Shown here piece after piece: positions 8,384-16,645 of a DNA stretch of 32,956 nucleotides; the first letter of the stretch is position 1; each line of letters starts with the position of its first letter. The notes under the pieces were generated by a model. It did not search any database. It saw only the letters and a program-made list of their open reading frames with translations, and was not told where the DNA came from. This DNA comes from Desulfovibrio sp. DV (GTDB taxonomy: Bacteria > Desulfobacterota > Desulfovibrionia > Desulfovibrionales > Desulfovibrionaceae). Location: assembly GCF_001936595.1 (NCBI RefSeq), contig NZ_MLBG01000046.1:1-32956 (forward strand), written 5' to 3'. The translations under genes and the position numbers were made by a program.

Positions 8384-10090
8384 TCAGGACGCGTTGGAGA
8401 AAAGGCCGGGCCGGCGGCGCGCCAGCCGGCACAGGGCCGGCAACAGGGCGGCAAAGGCCAGGCCGGCTGCCGGCAGCAGGATGTCCCGATGATGGGTCTT
8501 GGCCCACAGCACCACCTGCCGCGAGGCCGCCGTGACCTCGATGACCGCCACAGCCTGGGGATCGGCCGGGACCTGGGCCACGGGCCGGGCATTGTCCAGT
8601 TTATAGCCGCCAAGGGCGGCGGCCGGCAACCAGGGCAGCTCGATTTGGTCCCCGACCGAGCCGGCCGGGGTGATGGTCACTGCCGCCGGCGTGGCCGCCA
8701 CCGGCAGCCGGACGCCGCTGGAATACGCCGTGACCCGGTCGGCGTAATAATCGGCCAGGGACAGGCGGCCGATGAAATTGGGCTGCTCGGTCAGCGACGG
8801 CATGAGCTGGCGGTTGCGCTCGTAAAAGGTCAGGCAGGCCAGCCCGGCCAGGGTGTAAATGCCCAAAGCGCGCCAGCGCCCTGGCCGGGACGTGGGAAAG
8901 GGGCCGAGCCGGGCGACGATGCAGTAAAACAGAAAGAGCAAGGCGATCAGCAGGAACCGGAACGGATAGATTTCCGAGGCCAGGGGCGGGATGCTCTCGC
9001 ACACCGAGCGCCAGACCGTGCCCCAGCCCAGGGCCAGGAACACGGCGGCCGAACACAGGGCTGCCAGTTGCGGGCCAAGGCGGCCAAGACCCGGCCGGCC
9101 GTGCCGGAATACGGCAACGACCAATTCCCCGGCCAGCCACAGGCCAAGGACCACAAAGGCCGGCCCCATGAGGATGGAGCCGTCGTAAAAGGCCACGTGG
9201 CAGTGGGAATAGGTCTCGGGAAACTGGAACAGGGGGAATTCGGCGTCGGTCAGAAGGCCCCAGAGATCGGCCAGGGACTGGTAGCCATGGCCCGGGATGC
9301 GCTGCCAGCCGCTGTAGACGGCGGACACGGCGTAGACCTTGGGGGCAACCAGCACGAGGACGCCGGCAAAAAACGCTCCGACCCGGGCCAGGGCGGCGGG
9401 ATGGCGGGTGAAAAGCGCCAGCAGGGCGGCGAAACAGCCGGCAGCCAGACACACCCAGACAAACAGGTGCAGCGCGCCCTGGTAAAAGATGGTTGCGCCA
9501 AGCAGGCAGGCTCCGGCCAGATCCCGGCAGCGCCAGGTCCGTCCGGCCAGACAGGCGGCCAGGGCCGGCACCAGGCACAGGCTGATCTGGGGCGAATAGC
9601 CGATGGCGAGATGCTGGATGAGCCAGGGGTTGCCCAGGAAAAGGACAAGCAGCAGGACCGCCTGTCCGGTGTCCCAGCCAAGGCGCACGGCTAAAAGGCG
9701 CACGCCCCAGGCCGCCGCCAGCAGGTGCAGGCCGAAATAGGTCTTCACAAAGGCCATAAACGGCAGGACAAAGGCCAGGGGGAGCAGGGGCGAGAGGCTT
9801 ATGACCTCGGGATTGGACCAGTAGGACAGGTCCTGGAGAGTGGAAAACCATTCGATTTGTTGGGGAATGACCAGGAACGAGGCCGGGAGCCGGCCGAAGC
9901 GGTTCAGGGCGTCGTGGAGAAAGGCAAAATAATAGAGGTCCTTGGACCAGTCGAGAATGCCGACCCGGTCGGAAAAGAGAAATTCGCCGTAAAAAAGCCA
10001 GACAAGGGCCAGGGCAAGGCCCCAATAGACCGCTTTGGCGGCGGGAGCATTGGCGGTTTGAGGGGCAGGGGCGTCTGGCTGGCTTGGCAT
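8384..10090 (-). CDS. Polytopic membrane protein, possible GT-C type glycosyltransferase
   Basis: A 568-residue inner-membrane protein with about 11-12 hydrophobic segments. After a Pro/Ala-rich cytoplasmic start, the first segment (YWGLALALVWLFYGEFLF) is followed by a loop with Asp-Trp-Ser-Lys-Asp. An acidic first extracytoplasmic loop is typical of GT-C lipid-linked-sugar transferases. A soluble, beta-rich stretch (about residues 440-530) precedes one last membrane helix and a basic tail, an architecture also seen in YfhO-like proteins. No catalytic motif is decisive, so the function is unassigned. The ATG at 10090 is chosen; upstream in-frame ATGs at 10153 and 10345 lack better ribosome-binding sites. 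It is followed 12 bp later by the HsdR-N-like gene and is divergent from the dynamin-like GTPase. Confidence 0.7.
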   Translation of the reverse strand: MPSQPDAPAPQTANAPAAKAVYWGLALALVWLFYGEFLFSDRVGILDWSKDLYYFAFLHDALNRFGRLPASFLVIPQQIEWFSTLQDLSYWSNPEVISLSPLLPLAFVLPFMAFVKTYFGLHLLAAAWGVRLLAVRLGWDTGQAVLLLVLFLGNPWLIQHLAIGYSPQISLCLVPALAACLAGRTWRCRDLAGACLLGATIFYQGALHLFVWVCLAAGCFAALLALFTRHPAALARVGAFFAGVLVLVAPKVYAVSAVYSGWQRIPGHGYQSLADLWGLLTDAEFPLFQFPETYSHCHVAFYDGSILMGPAFVVLGLWLAGELVVAVFRHGRPGLGRLGPQLAALCSAAVFLALGWGTVWRSVCESIPPLASEIYPFRFLLIALLFLFYCIVARLGPFPTSRPGRWRALGIYTLAGLACLTFYERNRQLMPSLTEQPNFIGRLSLADYYADRVTAYSSGVRLPVAATPAAVTITPAGSVGDQIELPWLPAAALGGYKLDNARPVAQVPADPQAVAVIEVTAASRQVVLWAKTHHRDILLPAAGLAFAALLPALCRLARRRPGLFSNAS

Positions 10091-10311
10091 GGGCTGCGTT
10101 GTCCTTGGGGGTTGCGGCCTGCCGCGCAGGGCGGCGCGGGCCGTCCGGGCCATATGCAGCCGCGCAGTCTGGGAGATAGCGGGTATGGGCGAAGCTGGGC
10201 AAGCCCCCGGACGGAGAAATCCCCGGTTTCTTGGTCCCGGCAAGCCCTGCCACCTCGACGAATCCCGAATCATTTGATAGAGAAGGCCACTCGACTTGGG
10301 CAGGGGGGGGC

Positions 10312-11817
10312 ATGGAAGACGGCAGGCTGCACGACAGGCTGACAAGCCTCAAGGAACATCTGCAACTGGAGAACCCGCTTCTGGTCGAGGCGGTCGGCAG
10401 TTTCAAAAAGCTCGACAAGGTTTGCCGGGGCCTGGGCCTTATCGCCCACGACCAGTCCACGGTCTCCCAGATCGCCTGGTGGCCGCTCATTTCCATCCTG
10501 GGGCCTTTTTCCGCCGGCAAATCGACCTTCATCAACAACTACCTGGACATCCCGGTGCAGCAGACCGGCTCCCACGCCGTGGACGACAAGTTCACGGTGG
10601 TCTGCTACAACGCCGCCGGCGAATCCCGGGTGCTGCCCGGCACGGCGCTCAACGCCGACCTGCGCTTTCCCTTTTACAAGATGAGCGAGGAACTGGAAAA
10701 GGTCGAACCCGGCGAAGGGGTGCGCATCGATTCCTATATCCGGCTCAAGACCTGCCCCAGCGACAAGCTGCGCGGACTGATCCTCATCGACTCCCCGGGC
10801 TTTGACGCCGACGCCCAGCGCACGGCAACGCTTCGCATCACCAACCACATCATGGACCTGTCTGATCTGGTGCTGGTGCTTTTCGACGCCCGCCGCCCCG
10901 AACCCGGGGCCATGCGCGACACGCTCACCCATCTCGTGGCGGCCACCATCAACCGCCGCGACTCCAATAAGTTTATTTATATCCTCAACCAAATGGACAT
11001 TGCCGCCCGTGAGGACAACCCTGAAGAGGTCGTGGGTGCGTGGCAGCGCGCCCTGGCCCAGCAGGGCCTCACGGCCGGCAAGTTTTATCGCATTTATTCG
11101 CCCTCGGCTGCGGTGCCCATTGCCGATCCGGCCCTGCGCCACCGCTTCGAGGCCAAACGCGACGCCGATCTGGCCAGCATCCATACCCGCATGAACCAGG
11201 TGCGGGTGGAGCGGGCCTATCGCATTGTCGGGGAGCTTGAGAAGCTGGCCCGGGAGGTCGAGGATGTGCGGGTGCCGGAGCTGCGCCACATGCTTATGCG
11301 CTGGCGATCGGGCACACTCTCGCGCGACGCCATGCTCTTTGGCGGCATCGGGGCCGTTTTGTTGGCGCTCTATCTGCTCACCGGCCATCCGTTCACGACC
11401 GGCGTGACTCCGGGCTGGCTTGGCTGGGTGTTCGAGGAATCCTGGCGCACCATCGTGTTTTTGGCCCTGTGCCTGGGCGGGGCGGGCTGGCTGCACATGC
11501 TGGCCCGGAAGTGGTCGGCTGCGGCCGTGTCCCGGCTGGTGGCCAAAAGCTACCCGTATGGCCCGATCCGCGAGGGGCTTGTGCGGGCGTTTTATAAAAA
11601 TACCGCCCCCTGGCGTTCGATTTTCCGGGTGGAGCCGGCCGGCTGGGGAGCCAAGTACCGAAAGCTCCTCATCTCGGTCATTGCCGACAGCGAGCGCTTC
11701 ATCCAGACCCTAAACGACCGCTACGCCCATCCCTCGGGCGTGTCGGCCGCCACCGTGCAGCAGCAGCCGGACGTGCAGTCCGAGCAACCGCCGCAATCGG
11801 AGCCGGAGCCGGCCTAA
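10312..11817 (+). CDS. Dynamin-like GTPase with two C-terminal membrane segments
   Basis: A 501-residue dynamin-superfamily protein. The G1 P-loop is GPFSAGKST (about residue 65), a G2-like Thr follows in the TGSH region, G3 is DSPGFD (about 163), and G4 is in the LNQMD segment. After the G domain come helical segments, then two hydrophobic stretches (DAMLFGGIGAVLLALYLLTG and TIVFLALCLGGAGWLHML), then a basic linker and a Gln/Pro/Glu-rich tail, suggesting inner-membrane anchoring. Bacterial dynamin-like proteins are known to bind or remodel membranes, and some act in membrane stress or phage tolerance; which applies here is unknown. The ATG at 10312 has an AGGGGGGGG purine tract just upstream; an earlier ATG at 10231 gives an unlikely extension. 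Divergent, 221 bp, from the polytopic membrane protein. Confidence 0.85.
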   Translation: MEDGRLHDRLTSLKEHLQLENPLLVEAVGSFKKLDKVCRGLGLIAHDQSTVSQIAWWPLISILGPFSAGKSTFINNYLDIPVQQTGSHAVDDKFTVVCYNAAGESRVLPGTALNADLRFPFYKMSEELEKVEPGEGVRIDSYIRLKTCPSDKLRGLILIDSPGFDADAQRTATLRITNHIMDLSDLVLVLFDARRPEPGAMRDTLTHLVAATINRRDSNKFIYILNQMDIAAREDNPEEVVGAWQRALAQQGLTAGKFYRIYSPSAAVPIADPALRHRFEAKRDADLASIHTRMNQVRVERAYRIVGELEKLAREVEDVRVPELRHMLMRWRSGTLSRDAMLFGGIGAVLLALYLLTGHPFTTGVTPGWLGWVFEESWRTIVFLALCLGGAGWLHMLARKWSAAAVSRLVAKSYPYGPIREGLVRAFYKNTAPWRSIFRVEPAGWGAKYRKLLISVIADSERFIQTLNDRYAHPSGVSAATVQQQPDVQSEQPPQSEPEPA

Positions 11818-11848
11818 CGCTCAACACAATGATCTCGTGCCGTCAATC

Positions 11849-11890
11849 CGCCCGGCCGGTCAGCCCCAGAGGCTGCCGTGCCGGGCGGCC
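11849..11890. terminator. Possible bidirectional hairpin between convergent genes
   Basis: CGCCCGGC and GCCGGGCG form an 8-bp stem around a loop of about 23 bases, between the dynamin-like gene and the convergent protease gene. There is no T-run, so rho-independent termination is uncertain. Confidence 0.35.
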
Positions 11891-11911
11891 TTGCGTGGTC
11901 GGGACATCAGT

Positions 11912-12838
11912 TCACAACGTCTTTGCAGGGTCGATAAGGCCGAATCCAGAAGCGGTATCCCAACCGACAGCGTTGATGTCGTGCGCATGCGCCAGGAGAT
12001 GTTTGCGTACTTCAGATTGCGAGTGGTACGTCGGCGTCGCTCCCAGAGCATCGTTTCGGTGGGAAGCCAAAAGCAAGGCGACTACGCCGGTTACGAAGGG
12101 GCAGGCCATGGAGGTGCCTGACAGTGTCGCATAGATATCGGGCGGGTAAGTCGAGAGGATGGAACGGCCTGGTGCGAGGATGTCCAGACGTCTGCCCACA
12201 GCGCTGGTGGGATCGGGTAGCCCACAAGCATCATGGGAGCCGACAGAGATGACCCGGTCATATTTGGCTGGGTAGCTGACGGTGTCAATGTCGTAGGAAC
12301 CGCCGTTGCCTGCGGCGGCAACGACAATAACTCCGCTGTCTATGGCTTTATTGATGAGCTCCTGAAGTTGATCCGAGCCCTGGGAGATCCATAGGCTTGT
12401 CGATATGATGTCCACGCCGGCGTCGAGACACCAGGCGATGCCGTCGCAGAGTTTGTCGATCGCAACGGTCCCGTCGTCGTCGAGCACTTTGGCTATATAT
12501 AATTGCGACAGCGGGGCAACGCCGATGACTCCAATGTTATTTTCTCGGGCTGCAATGATGCCGCAGACGTGAGTACCATGACCGTAAACATCTGCATAGC
12601 CTGATTTGTTGTTTGTACAAAAACTTTTCCCCTTGACGATTGCCTGCACTAGGTCAGGATGCTTGTAAGCAACGCCAGAGTCAAGCACGCCGATTTTTAT
12701 GCCCTCCCCTCGTGTTGTTTTCCAAAGATTCGGTATGCCGTGCATCTTCAGTCCCCAATCGATCACTTCCGCAGCAGGGGGGCAGGTCGTAACGGCTGTT
12801 GTGACAAACCGCGGACAGGATGGCATTTGTGCGCCCAT
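11912..12838 (-). CDS. Subtilisin-family (S8) serine protease, no signal peptide
   Basis: A 308-residue subtilase with an intact triad: Asp53 in VLDSGV, His87 in GHGTHVCG and Ser243 in SGTSMACPFVTG, with the oxyanion Asn178 in AAAGNGG. The chain starts about 45 residues before the catalytic Asp, with no hydrophobic leader and no inhibitor prodomain, as in intracellular or accessory subtilases. Nine or so Cys residues are unusual for this family. AAGGAG lies 5 bases before the ATG. Its DNA is less GC-rich than the neighbours, notably at 12450-12850, suggesting acquisition. It is divergent from a large lipoprotein gene across about 190 bp, so the two may be co-regulated. The target is unknown. 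Confidence 0.92.
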   Translation of the reverse strand: MGAQMPSCPRFVTTAVTTCPPAAEVIDWGLKMHGIPNLWKTTRGEGIKIGVLDSGVAYKHPDLVQAIVKGKSFCTNNKSGYADVYGHGTHVCGIIAARENNIGVIGVAPLSQLYIAKVLDDDGTVAIDKLCDGIAWCLDAGVDIISTSLWISQGSDQLQELINKAIDSGVIVVAAAGNGGSYDIDTVSYPAKYDRVISVGSHDACGLPDPTSAVGRRLDILAPGRSILSTYPPDIYATLSGTSMACPFVTGVVALLLASHRNDALGATPTYHSQSEVRKHLLAHAHDINAVGWDTASGFGLIDPAKTL

Positions 12839-12858
12839 AAAGACTCCTTGTGAATTTT

Positions 12859-12873
12859 AGCAAAATCATTTTG
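12859..12873. promoter_or_regulatory. Small inverted repeat in the protease-lipoprotein divergent region
   Basis: GCAAAATCATTTTGC has perfect 6-bp arms around a 3-base centre, about 20 bp upstream of the protease start in an AT-rich divergent intergenic region. It could be an operator for one or both genes. Confidence 0.3.
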
Positions 12874-13026
12874 CTGTTAATAATTCTGGTTGTCCAATTG
12901 GCCGCAGGGGTTGCGCGTGCTCTTTTTGTCGTATAGTTAGATTTCTATAGGTAATTATTTTGGGGTTTGCAATAATCTGCGTGAAAAATGTTCCAAAATA
13001 ACCCGCTTGGACCATGGAGGCCGGTT

Positions 13027-14535
13027 GTGAGACATTTATTTCTCGTGATATTGTCGGCAGTTGCACTTGTGTCCTGCGGTCCGATCGTTCGGTCGGTGCC
13101 TCTGCGGTCAGATCCGGTTGCAGTAGGAACACCAGTCCCGACGGTGCCCGAAGGCGACAAGGACGGAAAGAGCCAAACCTTTTCTTCGGGTGTGATTTAT
13201 TTTTTGCCCAAAGCAATGTTTCGCATTTCGGTGAGTCCCATTGCCGAAAAGGGTGCTGCGGCAGCGCCGCAGGGGAGCGGTATGACGCAGACCCTGACGC
13301 CGACCGGCAGCAAAAAGACAACAGCCAAAGACGCTAAAGTCGCAGTTCAAACGAAAAAAAAGCAAAATACGGCAGGGGCCACCCCGACGCCCGCAAAGAC
13401 GGGGGCGGCAATGCCCGGAGCCGAAGGGACTGCAGGAACGACAGGAGAGGGTGCTCCGGGTGGGGGAACTGCCGTGGAGCCGGAAGCCGTAACACCTGCA
13501 ACAGCGCAGGCTGCCGTTCAAAACAATACGACGATCAACGTCACCAATTCCTCGGGGCAGCCTGCAGCACAAGCGGCTAACTCAGGGAGCGGCCATGATA
13601 TTGAGTTTGAATTCCGTCGAAGCGATTACCCAAAAAGCAAGTTTAAATTTACATTGGATGTAATTACAACAGTTGATCCGACACAGGTCTATTCATTACA
13701 GTATGTTCCAGGATCAGCTTCTAATGATGATATCACAATAGCTGTCAAAGATTTTTTCATATCGTCGGTAAATACGACGACAGAGGATCAATCAGCCGCC
13801 ATTGCTAAAAAATCCGTTGAGCTGATTAAGCAGGCTATTCTTCTTGGTACAGGGCTTCCAGGGGCAGCGCCAACAGGTGGTGCTGCCCAAATTAGCCCAA
13901 GTGCCAAGCCAGAGGCATTTGATGTAGAAATTGATCCGATTGATATATTAAACTTTGTCAACAAAGGGACCGGTATTGAAGGTACATCGAATGTTCCAAA
14001 CCCATGCCATATGTTCCCGGATGAAATACAAATAAATGTCAATGCTCTTATACCACCGGGTGCAATAAGTTCGGCCGATAAAACCGGCGGAGATGGTGTC
14101 AGATATAGGGCAGCTTTTCCTTACCGTGTCCTCGTAACAGCCACGGCTGGTATTGCCGTAGCAAGGCGGATCGAACGCATCGTCTTATTGCCCAATGAAT
14201 CCCCAGCCTATCTCTTCGATCTGCGGCGGACAGCGTTCGTCAAGAAAACCTATGCTGTCCAGTTTGAAAACGGCTTCCTTACCAGCGCCAAAATCAATAA
14301 GCCGAGCGAACTGCTGGCCGGCGTCAGCCTGCCCGTGGATATCATTAAAAGCATTGCCTCCATACCGGCCGAAATCATCCAGCTCAAAATCAATTACAAC
14401 TCCCAGCAGCAAGCCCTGCTTGAGGCCGAAAAGACCAAGTTCGAGTCGCTCAAAGCGTTTAACGACGCGGTCCTGGAAATGTATAAAACCAATGCCAACC
14501 AGACCCAGACCTTGATCGAACAGCTCAAAAAGTAG
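13027..14535 (+). CDS. Large lipoprotein of unknown function
   Basis: A 502-residue lipoprotein starting at GTG 13027, preceded by GGAGG with a 6-base gap. This start gives a textbook lipoprotein signal, VRHLFLVILSAVALVSCGP, with lipobox LVSC. An ATG at 12988 would add 13 residues but lacks a ribosome-binding site. After the lipid anchor is a short ordered region, then a low-complexity Ala/Thr/Pro/Gly/Lys-rich linker (about residues 80-185), a beta-rich domain and a C-terminal alpha-helical, coiled-coil-like tail (about 445-502, rich in Gln/Lys/Glu). The middle (about 13600-14150) is AT-rich, while the last ~380 bp have the high GC of the chromosome, so the gene may be mosaic. Family not recognised. 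Divergent from the subtilase gene. Confidence 0.8.
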   Translation: MRHLFLVILSAVALVSCGPIVRSVPLRSDPVAVGTPVPTVPEGDKDGKSQTFSSGVIYFLPKAMFRISVSPIAEKGAAAAPQGSGMTQTLTPTGSKKTTAKDAKVAVQTKKKQNTAGATPTPAKTGAAMPGAEGTAGTTGEGAPGGGTAVEPEAVTPATAQAAVQNNTTINVTNSSGQPAAQAANSGSGHDIEFEFRRSDYPKSKFKFTLDVITTVDPTQVYSLQYVPGSASNDDITIAVKDFFISSVNTTTEDQSAAIAKKSVELIKQAILLGTGLPGAAPTGGAAQISPSAKPEAFDVEIDPIDILNFVNKGTGIEGTSNVPNPCHMFPDEIQINVNALIPPGAISSADKTGGDGVRYRAAFPYRVLVTATAGIAVARRIERIVLLPNESPAYLFDLRRTAFVKKTYAVQFENGFLTSAKINKPSELLAGVSLPVDIIKSIASIPAEIIQLKINYNSQQQALLEAEKTKFESLKAFNDAVLEMYKTNANQTQTLIEQLKK

Positions 14536-14552
14536 CCTTTCGCCCATCCCAG

Positions 14553-14590
14553 GCGCGCCCCGGTCAGTCCGAAGCCGGGGCGCGCTCTTG
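14553..14590 (+). terminator. Terminator hairpin of the lipoprotein gene
   Basis: An 11-bp perfect stem GCGCGCCCCGG (14553-14563) and CCGGGGCGCGC (14575-14585) starts 18 bases after the stop codon. The following TCTTG is only weakly T-rich. Confidence 0.65.
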
Positions 14591-14651
14591 CCGGCAGTCC
14601 CCTGGAGCGCTACACCTTCCCGCTCCATCGCACTCTAACCGGACGGCCAGC

Positions 14652-15797
14652 ATGAATCCTGCCTGCAAGGACATCACCTCGTTTCTCGTCATGGACATCC
14701 TCGAACGCGCCCAGGCCATCGAAGCTGCCGGTCACCGGGTCATCCACCTGGAGATCGGCGAACCGGACTTCGATATTCCGGACTGCGTCAAGGAAGCGGC
14801 GCAACAAGCCGTGGCCGACGGGCGCACCCACTATACCCACAGCCTGGGCATCCCGGAACTGCGCCAGGCCATCTGCGACCTGCACGCCCGGGAATACGGC
14901 GTGTCCGTGTCCCCGGACCGGGTGCTGGTCACCGGCGGCACCTCGCCGGCCATGCTGCTGGCCTTCGGGGCCATGGCCGTGCCGGGACGGCATATCCTGC
15001 TCACCGACCCGGCCTATGCCTGCTACCCAAATTTCCTGCGCTTTACCGGCCTTGTCCCGCGCTACGTGCCCGTGGCCGAAGAGGACGGCTTCCAGTGGAC
15101 GCCGCAGCTCGTGTGGGACAGCGTCAATGAAGGAACCGCCGGCATCCTGCTCAATTCCCCGGCCAACCCCACCGGCACGCTCGTTTCCCCGGAGGCCATC
15201 GAGGCAGCCTGCGCCTCAGGCGTTCCGGTCATTTCCGACGAGATCTACCACGGCCTGACCTACGGCCAGCCCGCCCGCTGCGCCCTGGAATTTTCCGACG
15301 ACGCCCTGGTCTTGAACGGCTTTTCCAAGCGTTTCGCCATGACCGGCCTGCGCCTGGGCTACCTCATCGCTCCGTCGCCCATGATGGGGCTGCTCCAAAA
15401 GCTGCAGCAAAATCTCTTTATTTGCGCCGCATCGGTCTCCCAATGGGCCGGACTGGCGGCGCTTTCGCCGGACGGGCTGGCCGCAGCCGAGGCCATGCGC
15501 CAGATCTATGACACCCGCCGCCGCGTGCTGCTGGCCGGACTGGCCCGACTGGGGCTGGCCCCGCGCACCGAGCCCACCGGCGCGTTCTACGTCTTTGTCC
15601 GGGCCGACCACCTGCACGCCGATTCCCTGGCCCTGGCCTACGACATCCTGGACAAGGCCCATGTCGGCGTCACCCCGGGCATCGACTTCGGCCCCGGCGG
15701 CGAGGGGCATCTGCGTTTTTCCTACGCCAATTCCCTGGAAAATATCGAGGAAGGACTGGAGCGCCTGGGCCGCTACATCGCCGACCACTGCGGCTAG
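14652..15797 (+). CDS. Class I/II PLP-dependent aminotransferase
   Basis: A 381-residue fold-type I aminotransferase of the AspC/aromatic aminotransferase group, exchanging amino groups between an amino acid and a 2-oxo acid in the cytoplasm. Seen: an N-terminal LEIGEPDFDIP motif, HYTHSLGIPELRQAI, the phosphate-binding GGTSPAM, NSPANPTG with the cofactor-contacting Asn, SDEIYHGL with the pyridine-N Asp and Tyr, the Schiff-base Lys in NGFSKRFAMTGLRLGY, and the substrate-carboxylate Arg in LRFSYAN. The length is typical. Translation starts at ATG 14652; the ribosome-binding site is weak. Substrate specificity cannot be fixed by eye; aspartate or aromatic substrates, or LL-diaminopimelate-like roles, remain possible. 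Neighbours give no pathway clue. Confidence 0.93.
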   Translation: MNPACKDITSFLVMDILERAQAIEAAGHRVIHLEIGEPDFDIPDCVKEAAQQAVADGRTHYTHSLGIPELRQAICDLHAREYGVSVSPDRVLVTGGTSPAMLLAFGAMAVPGRHILLTDPAYACYPNFLRFTGLVPRYVPVAEEDGFQWTPQLVWDSVNEGTAGILLNSPANPTGTLVSPEAIEAACASGVPVISDEIYHGLTYGQPARCALEFSDDALVLNGFSKRFAMTGLRLGYLIAPSPMMGLLQKLQQNLFICAASVSQWAGLAALSPDGLAAAEAMRQIYDTRRRVLLAGLARLGLAPRTEPTGAFYVFVRADHLHADSLALAYDILDKAHVGVTPGIDFGPGGEGHLRFSYANSLENIEEGLERLGRYIADHCG

Positions 15798-15812
15798 CAA
15801 GGACGCTTGACG

Positions 15813-15832
15813 ATATTCCCCGGAGGGAATAT
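15813..15832 (+). promoter_or_regulatory. Inverted repeat covering the toxin ribosome-binding site
   Basis: ATATTCCC (15813-15820) and GGGAATAT (15825-15832) are perfect 8-bp arms around CGGA. The right arm contains the Shine-Dalgarno GGAGGG of the toxin gene starting at 15835. It may be an operator for the HTH antitoxin, or an RNA hairpin that hides the ribosome-binding site. Confidence 0.6.
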
Positions 15833-15834
15833 TA

Positions 15835-16182
15835 ATGAGTATGGCCTGCGAAGTGGAATACACGGACGAATTCGGGGCGTGGTGGAGAACGCTCGCCGCA
15901 TCGCAGCAAGAGGATATTGCCGCAATTGTCGAGGAATTGGAACGTCGGGGGCCAAGCTTGCCCTTTCCCTATTCCAGCAAGGTCCATGCTTCACAGTATT
16001 CGCACATGCGGGAGTTGCGCGTACAAAGTGACGGACACCCGATCCGTATTTTTTATGCATTCGACCCGCGGCGGATGGCAATATTGCTGATCGGCGGTGA
16101 CAAGAAAGGGGATGACCTGTTTTATTCCCGGATGATTGCGGTGGCTGATCGGTTGTACAAAACGCACATCGATGGGCTCTGA
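15835..16182 (+). CDS. RelE/HigB-type toxin (phage Gp49-like family)
   Basis: A 115-residue small basic protein of the RelE/ParE superfamily, Gp49-like/HigB branch, expected to act as an mRNA-cleaving ribosome-associated toxin. Family features are an N-terminal helical hairpin (VEYTDEFGAWWRTLAASQQEDI), ELRVQSDGHPIRIFYAFDPRR with the conserved Arg residues, and the C-terminal signature LIGGDKKGDDLFYSRMI followed by a helix. The start at 15835 is set by GGAGGG seven bases upstream; ATG 15841 is an alternative. It precedes the XRE antitoxin gene by 87 bp, the toxin-first order of HigBA and Tad-Ata systems. The Shine-Dalgarno lies inside an inverted repeat, suggesting tight control. Confidence 0.9.
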   Translation: MSMACEVEYTDEFGAWWRTLAASQQEDIAAIVEELERRGPSLPFPYSSKVHASQYSHMRELRVQSDGHPIRIFYAFDPRRMAILLIGGDKKGDDLFYSRMIAVADRLYKTHIDGL

Positions 16183-16269
16183 TTTATTTATATATTGGTT
16201 GTCGGTGTCGGGTTGTTCTCTTGGCCGATATTTTTGAGATACTGTTTTCATCTGAACGGTGGTGGATAT

Positions 16270-16614
16270 ATGGCTGGCAGAAATTCATTTGCAACACTTC
16301 GGGAGGCAATGTCTCCGGAGTCAAGGGAACGGGCACGGGAGAAGGCTGTCGCGTTGCGGGCGGAAATGGATCTCGCAGAGCTGCGCAACGCCATGCAACT
16401 TTCTCAGGAAGAACTCGCTAGTTCTCTGTGTATCGGTCAGGCTTCTGTCGCCAAGATGGAAAAACGGACAGACATGTACGTCAGTACGTTGCGGCGTTTC
16501 ATTGAGGCAATGGGCGGAGAACTGGATATTGTTGCGCGGTTTCCCGACCATTCCATCCACATCAAAACATTCTCGCAAATCCGGGAAGACAGCAGCGAAA
16601 AAAGCTCAGCCTAG
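16270..16614 (+). CDS. XRE-family HigA-like antitoxin
   Basis: A 114-residue HTH protein, the probable antitoxin and autorepressor of the upstream RelE/HigB-like toxin. The DNA-binding domain spans about residues 38-80, with LSQEELASSLCIGQASVAKMEKRTDMYVSTL covering the recognition helices, preceded by an acidic/basic helix (REAMSPESRERAREKAVALR) probably used for toxin binding. The ATG at 16270 follows GGTGG; an upstream in-frame ATG at 16195 gives an implausible hydrophobic extension. It is separated from the toxin by an AT-rich 87-bp spacer that could hold its own promoter, allowing the antitoxin to be made in excess. Confidence 0.9.
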   Translation: MAGRNSFATLREAMSPESRERAREKAVALRAEMDLAELRNAMQLSQEELASSLCIGQASVAKMEKRTDMYVSTLRRFIEAMGGELDIVARFPDHSIHIKTFSQIREDSSEKSSA

Positions 16615-16645
16615 CCAGAGGTCGCCCCACCACGCCGCATCACCC

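Noticed and set aside
8366-9694. Long plus-strand frame of 442 codons opposite the polytopic membrane protein
   Set aside because: Gln/Gly/Arg-rich product with no motif; shadow of the membrane-protein gene.
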